In this document: piece after piece, positions 61,235 through 64,000 of the stretch
Position numbering within the stretch: the stretch's first letter is position 1
How the letters are laid out: each line of letters starts with the position of its first letter
Assembly: GCA_021324735.1 (NCBI GenBank)
Contig: JAJPIO010000014.1
Coordinates: 124,001 to 188,000, forward strand
Length of the DNA: 64,000 nucleotides
Direction: 5' to 3'
Source: Bacteroidota bacterium
GTDB taxonomy: Bacteria; Bacteroidota; Ignavibacteria; Palsa-1295
The notes under the pieces: generated by a model
Told to the model about the DNA's origin: nothing
The model's input: the letters and a program-made list of their open reading frames with translations, nothing else
The model's database searches: none
Position numbers and translations under genes: made by a program

Positions 61235-62066
61235 CTACGATCAAATTCGCTCCGGTCATATAACTCGAAGCATCACTGGCTAAAAAGATTAGGGCACCCC
61301 GATAATCTCCCGGTTGTGCCATGCGTCCGAGCATCGTCCGCCGAGAATAATTTTGCTGGAAATACTCTTCCTGTCCATTCTCGACTCCGCCGGGAGAAAG
61401 GGTGTTCACTCGCACACCACTACTTCCCCAATAGGCTGCAAGATAGCGCGTAAAAGCGATGATCGCTCCTTTGGTCGTTGAATAGGATGGCGATTTGTAA
61501 AATGGCTGTGAGCCATCGGGCCGCTGATACAGGGACTGATCGGGGCCGGCAATGCCATACGTTGAAGCGACGTTGATAATGCTGCCATTACCACTCTTCG
61601 CCATTTCGACGCCAAAGACCTGCGAGGCGAGGAACGTCCCTGTGATATTTACGGCAAGTGAGGTATTCCACGCTTCCAACGGGTAATGTTCGAAGCGAGA
61701 AAGCTCTCCGGCCATGGCCGGATCTTCAAACTTATCGTTAACCGCAGCATTATTTACAAGCACATCAATGTGCCCGAATTCAGCGAGCACATATTCGCAA
61801 GCTTTTGTCAGCGAGGCCTTGTTGGTAATATCGGTACCGATACCCATTGCAGCTGTTTGTTCCGAAAGCTCCGAAGCAAAAACTTCGCATCCATCGTCGT
61901 CCAAATCAAGGGCGATCACATGAGCACCGGCACCGGATAGGGCAATACAATGCTCTCGGCCAAGTAGGCCAAGAGCCCCCGTGACCACCGCTACTTTCCC
62001 TTCCAAAGAAAACAACCGGTTAACTTCGGCAAGTGGTGTATGGATAATGCTCTCAAATTCACTCAT
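61212..62066 (-). CDS. Short-chain dehydrogenase/reductase
   Basis: 284 residues, Rossmann fold with [16 protein letters not shown] (TGxxxGxG-like, here TGALGLLG), NNAA in [12 protein letters not shown]-type context, the catalytic Ser in NVASTYG, the YxxxK site SYSTTKGA, and [12 protein letters not shown] near the end. It would reduce or oxidise a sugar intermediate. The GSA-type aminotransferase stop overlaps its ATG by four bases. Substrate unknown; relation to the nonulosonic route is by operon. Confidence 0.92.
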   Translation of the reverse strand: MSEFESIIHTPLAEVNRLFSLEGKVAVVTGALGLLGREHCIALSGAGAHVIALDLDDDGCEVFASELSEQTAAMGIGTDITNKASLTKACEYVLAEFGHIDVLVNNAAVNDKFEDPAMAGELSRFEHYPLEAWNTSLAVNITGTFLASQVFGVEMAKSGNGSIINVASTYGIAGPDQSLYQRPDGSQPFYKSPSYSTTKGAIIAFTRYLAAYWGSSGVRVNTLSPGGVENGQEEYFQQNYSRRTMLGRMAQPGDYRGALIFLASDASSYMTGANLIVDGGWTAW

Positions 62067-63403
62067 ACGGAAAGCTTCTTTGGCTTTGTGTTGAAGTTGC
62101 TGGTTTTGCGAAATACCGGTTCTACCGGCGTCCCATGTAATTCATTGCGCACGGTGCCCCGCTCAACCGCACTATGTACGATCGGCAATACCTCGCGATA
62201 AGCAGAAAGTGTGTAAGCAATATCGTCATCGGTATGTGAGAACGAGACGACGTGCATGCCGCTCCACAAGATGCCGCGCTTGATAAGCTCCTGCTGCATC
62301 AGCGATTTGATCTCGAGCGGATTTCCGGCGGATGCATCGAATGAAACTAAGGAGCGGCAATCCATTCCGGACGCGCGAGTATACGCCATTTCTAATTCTA
62401 TCGCGATCTCGTTGTATCCGGTTATTAGCTTGCGCCCCTGACGTGCGATATATTCCGATACATTCTTCTCACGCATTTCCTCGATCGTTGCTTTTGCTGC
62501 CGCAAGCGAAAGGGCTTCGCCGCCAAAGGTAGTAAAGAAGAAGACGTCTTTATCGCATAGTGACATGATCTCTTTGCGGCCAGAGAGGATCGAGATCGGC
62601 ATCCCATTCGCCACTGCTTTAGAGAAGCATTGCAGATCAGATTTGACACCGAAATATTCTTGTGCACCACCTATGGCAAGGCGGAAGCCGGTCCACATTT
62701 CGTCGAATATTAAAAGAGTACCGTTGGCTACACAGACCTCTTTTACACGTTGCAGAAAATTATCGCGGGGTGCTTCGAAGACCACCGGCTCTAGGATCAC
62801 GCAGGCCGTATCGCTATCGATCGAGTCGATTAACGATTGAATATCATTGTAATTGAAAGTGTACGTTAGATCTCGAACCTCATTGGGAATGCCACGATTG
62901 CGATCGGTCACCGAAATATACCAATCATGCCATCCATGGTATCCACAGCACAGGACTGTATTTCGCCCTGTATATGCGCGTGCCAACCGTACCGCAGCAG
63001 AAGTGACGTCGCAGCCGGTCTTGCTATATCGCACCATTTCTGCATTCGGCACTACATCGCGAATAAGTTCAGCGACCTCTATTTCGAGTCGATGTGACTG
63101 CGAGAAGGTGATGCCACTCTCCAACTGCTTCCGTATCGCCTCATCAACGCGTGGATAGCAATATCCCAGGCTTAGAGGGCCAATTCCCATATTGTAGTCG
63201 AGATACTCGTTGCCATCGACGTCCCAGACGTGAGAGCCTCGACCTCGTTCCAGGTATTTGGGTGCGACGCCGTTTACGTATTGCCCAGGTCCTTTTGCGA
63301 GCGTTTGGGTGTAAGCCGGAATAAGTCCCGTTGCACGGTTATAGAGAGCATCACTTTCAGTGATGATGGGATAATTTGCATTCGATCGAACCGTATTTGC
63401 CAT
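62063..63403 (-). CDS. Class III PLP aminotransferase, glutamate-1-semialdehyde mutase-like
   Basis: About 446 residues from the ATG at 63403 ([17 protein letters not shown]); the frame runs on to 63514 inside the transketolase gene and is not family-like. Family marks: [70 protein letters not shown] and the PLP lysine in [15 protein letters not shown]. It resembles GSA aminomutase, yet the sugar operon suggests it aminates a keto-sugar. No glutamate-tRNA route genes are near. Confidence 0.9.
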   Translation of the reverse strand: MANTVRSNANYPIITESDALYNRATGLIPAYTQTLAKGPGQYVNGVAPKYLERGRGSHVWDVDGNEYLDYNMGIGPLSLGYCYPRVDEAIRKQLESGITFSQSHRLEIEVAELIRDVVPNAEMVRYSKTGCDVTSAAVRLARAYTGRNTVLCCGYHGWHDWYISVTDRNRGIPNEVRDLTYTFNYNDIQSLIDSIDSDTACVILEPVVFEAPRDNFLQRVKEVCVANGTLLIFDEMWTGFRLAIGGAQEYFGVKSDLQCFSKAVANGMPISILSGRKEIMSLCDKDVFFFTTFGGEALSLAAAKATIEEMREKNVSEYIARQGRKLITGYNEIAIELEMAYTRASGMDCRSLVSFDASAGNPLEIKSLMQQELIKRGILWSGMHVVSFSHTDDDIAYTLSAYREVLPIVHSAVERGTVRNELHGTPVEPVFRKTSNFNTKPKKLSV

Positions 63404-63404
63404 A

Positions 63405-64000
63405 CTACACTTCAGAAAAAGATTGAGCTTTCGTTTTTGAGGATCGCACTGTAAGGCGACTGGCGATCCGAGCAGCAATTTGTTTACCGGTGAAACCTTC
63501 GTATTCCAGGGCATCCGGAAGAAGTGCGGGTTTGAACCAACGTTCTTCCAGAGCGATCGGAAGTACTTGCGATATTATTGATTTACTGACCAGCAGTTCT
63601 GATAAGATCGAAAAGAGTCCTCCCGTAAGGAAGTGATCCTCCAGGGTGACAATGAGTCCGCTACGACTTACTGCATTAAGTACGGTATCGACATCCAGCG
63701 GCTTCAGCCAACGAATATCGATCACACCGGTGGAAATGCCTTGCTGTTCTAATAACTCACGAGCTACGATCGCTTCCCGTACGAGTAAGCCGTATGTAAG
63801 AATGGTTACGTCAGAACCGGCGGCAATGACTTCCGCCTCTCCAATTCCACGGCGAACACGCTCGATGTTGGTTGGCGTTGGAGCAGGATAGCGAATATAG
63901 CAAGGAGCAGGCGACTCGAAAATCAGTGGCAACGTCGCCGCTAAGTCTTCAATATCGGCAGGAGCGAAGACCTGCATGCCGGGAATTCCACGCATCAGTG
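63405..64000 (-). CDS. Transketolase C-terminal subunit (5' end outside the window)
   Basis: About 198 C-terminal residues are visible; the frame is open to base 64000 and the codon before the internal ATG at 63995 is CTG, as in the family pattern LMRGIPGMQVFAPAD. VFAPADIEDLAATLPLIFESPAPCYIRYP and DVTILTYGLLVREAIVARELLEQQGISTGVIDIRWLKPLDVDTV are the pyrimidine/C-terminal transketolase folds, as in split transketolase pairs. The N-terminal subunit should lie outside the window. The stop is one base away from the aminotransferase ATG. It would supply a ketose or deoxy-sugar precursor. Confidence 0.9.
   Translation of the reverse strand, partial: LMRGIPGMQVFAPADIEDLAATLPLIFESPAPCYIRYPAPTPTNIERVRRGIGEAEVIAAGSDVTILTYGLLVREAIVARELLEQQGISTGVIDIRWLKPLDVDTVLNAVSRSGLIVTLEDHFLTGGLFSILSELLVSKSIISQVLPIALEERWFKPALLPDALEYEGFTGKQIAARIASRLTVRSSKTKAQSFSEV

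Noticed and set aside
62063-63403. True glutamate-1-semialdehyde aminomutase of haem synthesis
   Set aside because: The family pattern fits, but the sugar operon around it and the coupling to transketolase and SDR genes make a keto-sugar aminotransferase more likely.
1-64000. CRISPR arrays, tRNA or rRNA genes, phage or insertion sequence genes
   Set aside because: Looked for regular direct repeats, cloverleaf-type sequences, transposase or integrase motifs; saw none that I could support.

Overview
The window (about 50% GC by eye) reads as a chromosome segment of an uncultured member of the Bacteroidota/Chlorobi (FCB) side of the bacteria, plausibly a Kapabacteria/Ignavibacteria-like lineage. 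The grounds are several secreted proteins ending in a type IX secretion (T9SS) type A C-terminal sorting domain, promoter-like TAnnTTTG -7 elements with an upstream TTG, many Sec lipoproteins and outer-membrane beta-barrels, frequent GTG/TTG starts with poor Shine-Dalgarno sites, and an 11-gene complex I operon without nuoEFG. The lineage is inference; no rRNA gene is present. I saw no tRNA, CRISPR array, phage or transposase gene, and no gene-free stretch over 300 bases.

Layout. 1-2967 (minus): three secreted proteins, two of them paralogues (one cut by the window edge) around a BNR/Ycf48-like T9SS protein. 3013-6602 (plus): a DUF72 protein, then the three activities of LigD as separate genes (phosphoesterase, ligase, polymerase). 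6716-9587: a small exported protein, an ABC exporter and a polyproline lipoprotein. 9849-13715 (plus): an ECF sigma factor, a protein combining an anti-sigma-like N-terminus, one inner-membrane helix, a long linker and a C-terminal outer-membrane barrel, and a propeller-like lipoprotein. 13908-15110: an aminotransferase. 15278-21639 (plus): two tandem giant M1 metallopeptidases whose C-terminal ~400 residues look like an Omp85-type barrel with a VRGY motif. 21644-27080 (minus): GH43, GH1, an MFS transporter, a membrane protein and a CxC lipoprotein. 27262-29818 (plus): a lipoprotein, a cyclophilin and endonuclease IV.

29928-44431 (plus) is the respiratory complex I operon nuoA-B-C-D-H-(small membrane protein)-I-J-K-L-(T9SS subtilisin)-M-N, followed by a rhodanese. 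44858-52144 (plus) is an envelope glycosylation operon (DUF2723, GT2, YfhO, GT9). 52125-53165 (minus) is an NrnA-type DHH phosphoesterase, and 53246-55153 (plus) a third M1 peptidase, this one with a T9SS domain. 55154-58390 (minus) is an overlapping set: pterin dehydratase, aminopeptidase P and a DUF5723-like barrel. 58529-58939 (plus) is a second CxC lipoprotein. 58936-64000 (minus) is a compact operon: transketolase C-terminal subunit (cut by the edge), class III aminotransferase, SDR, KdsC-like phosphatase, NeuB-like synthase and a fatty-acid hydroxylase-family membrane protein. It probably makes a nonulosonic-acid-type surface sugar.

The dominant theme is the cell surface: proteins exported by T9SS, lipoproteins, barrels, surface peptidases and glycan assembly, with one envelope-sensing sigma system. 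The most unusual candidates are the tandem M1-Omp85-like fusions, the dual-membrane-spanning anti-sigma protein, and the secreted subtilisin embedded in the nuo operon.
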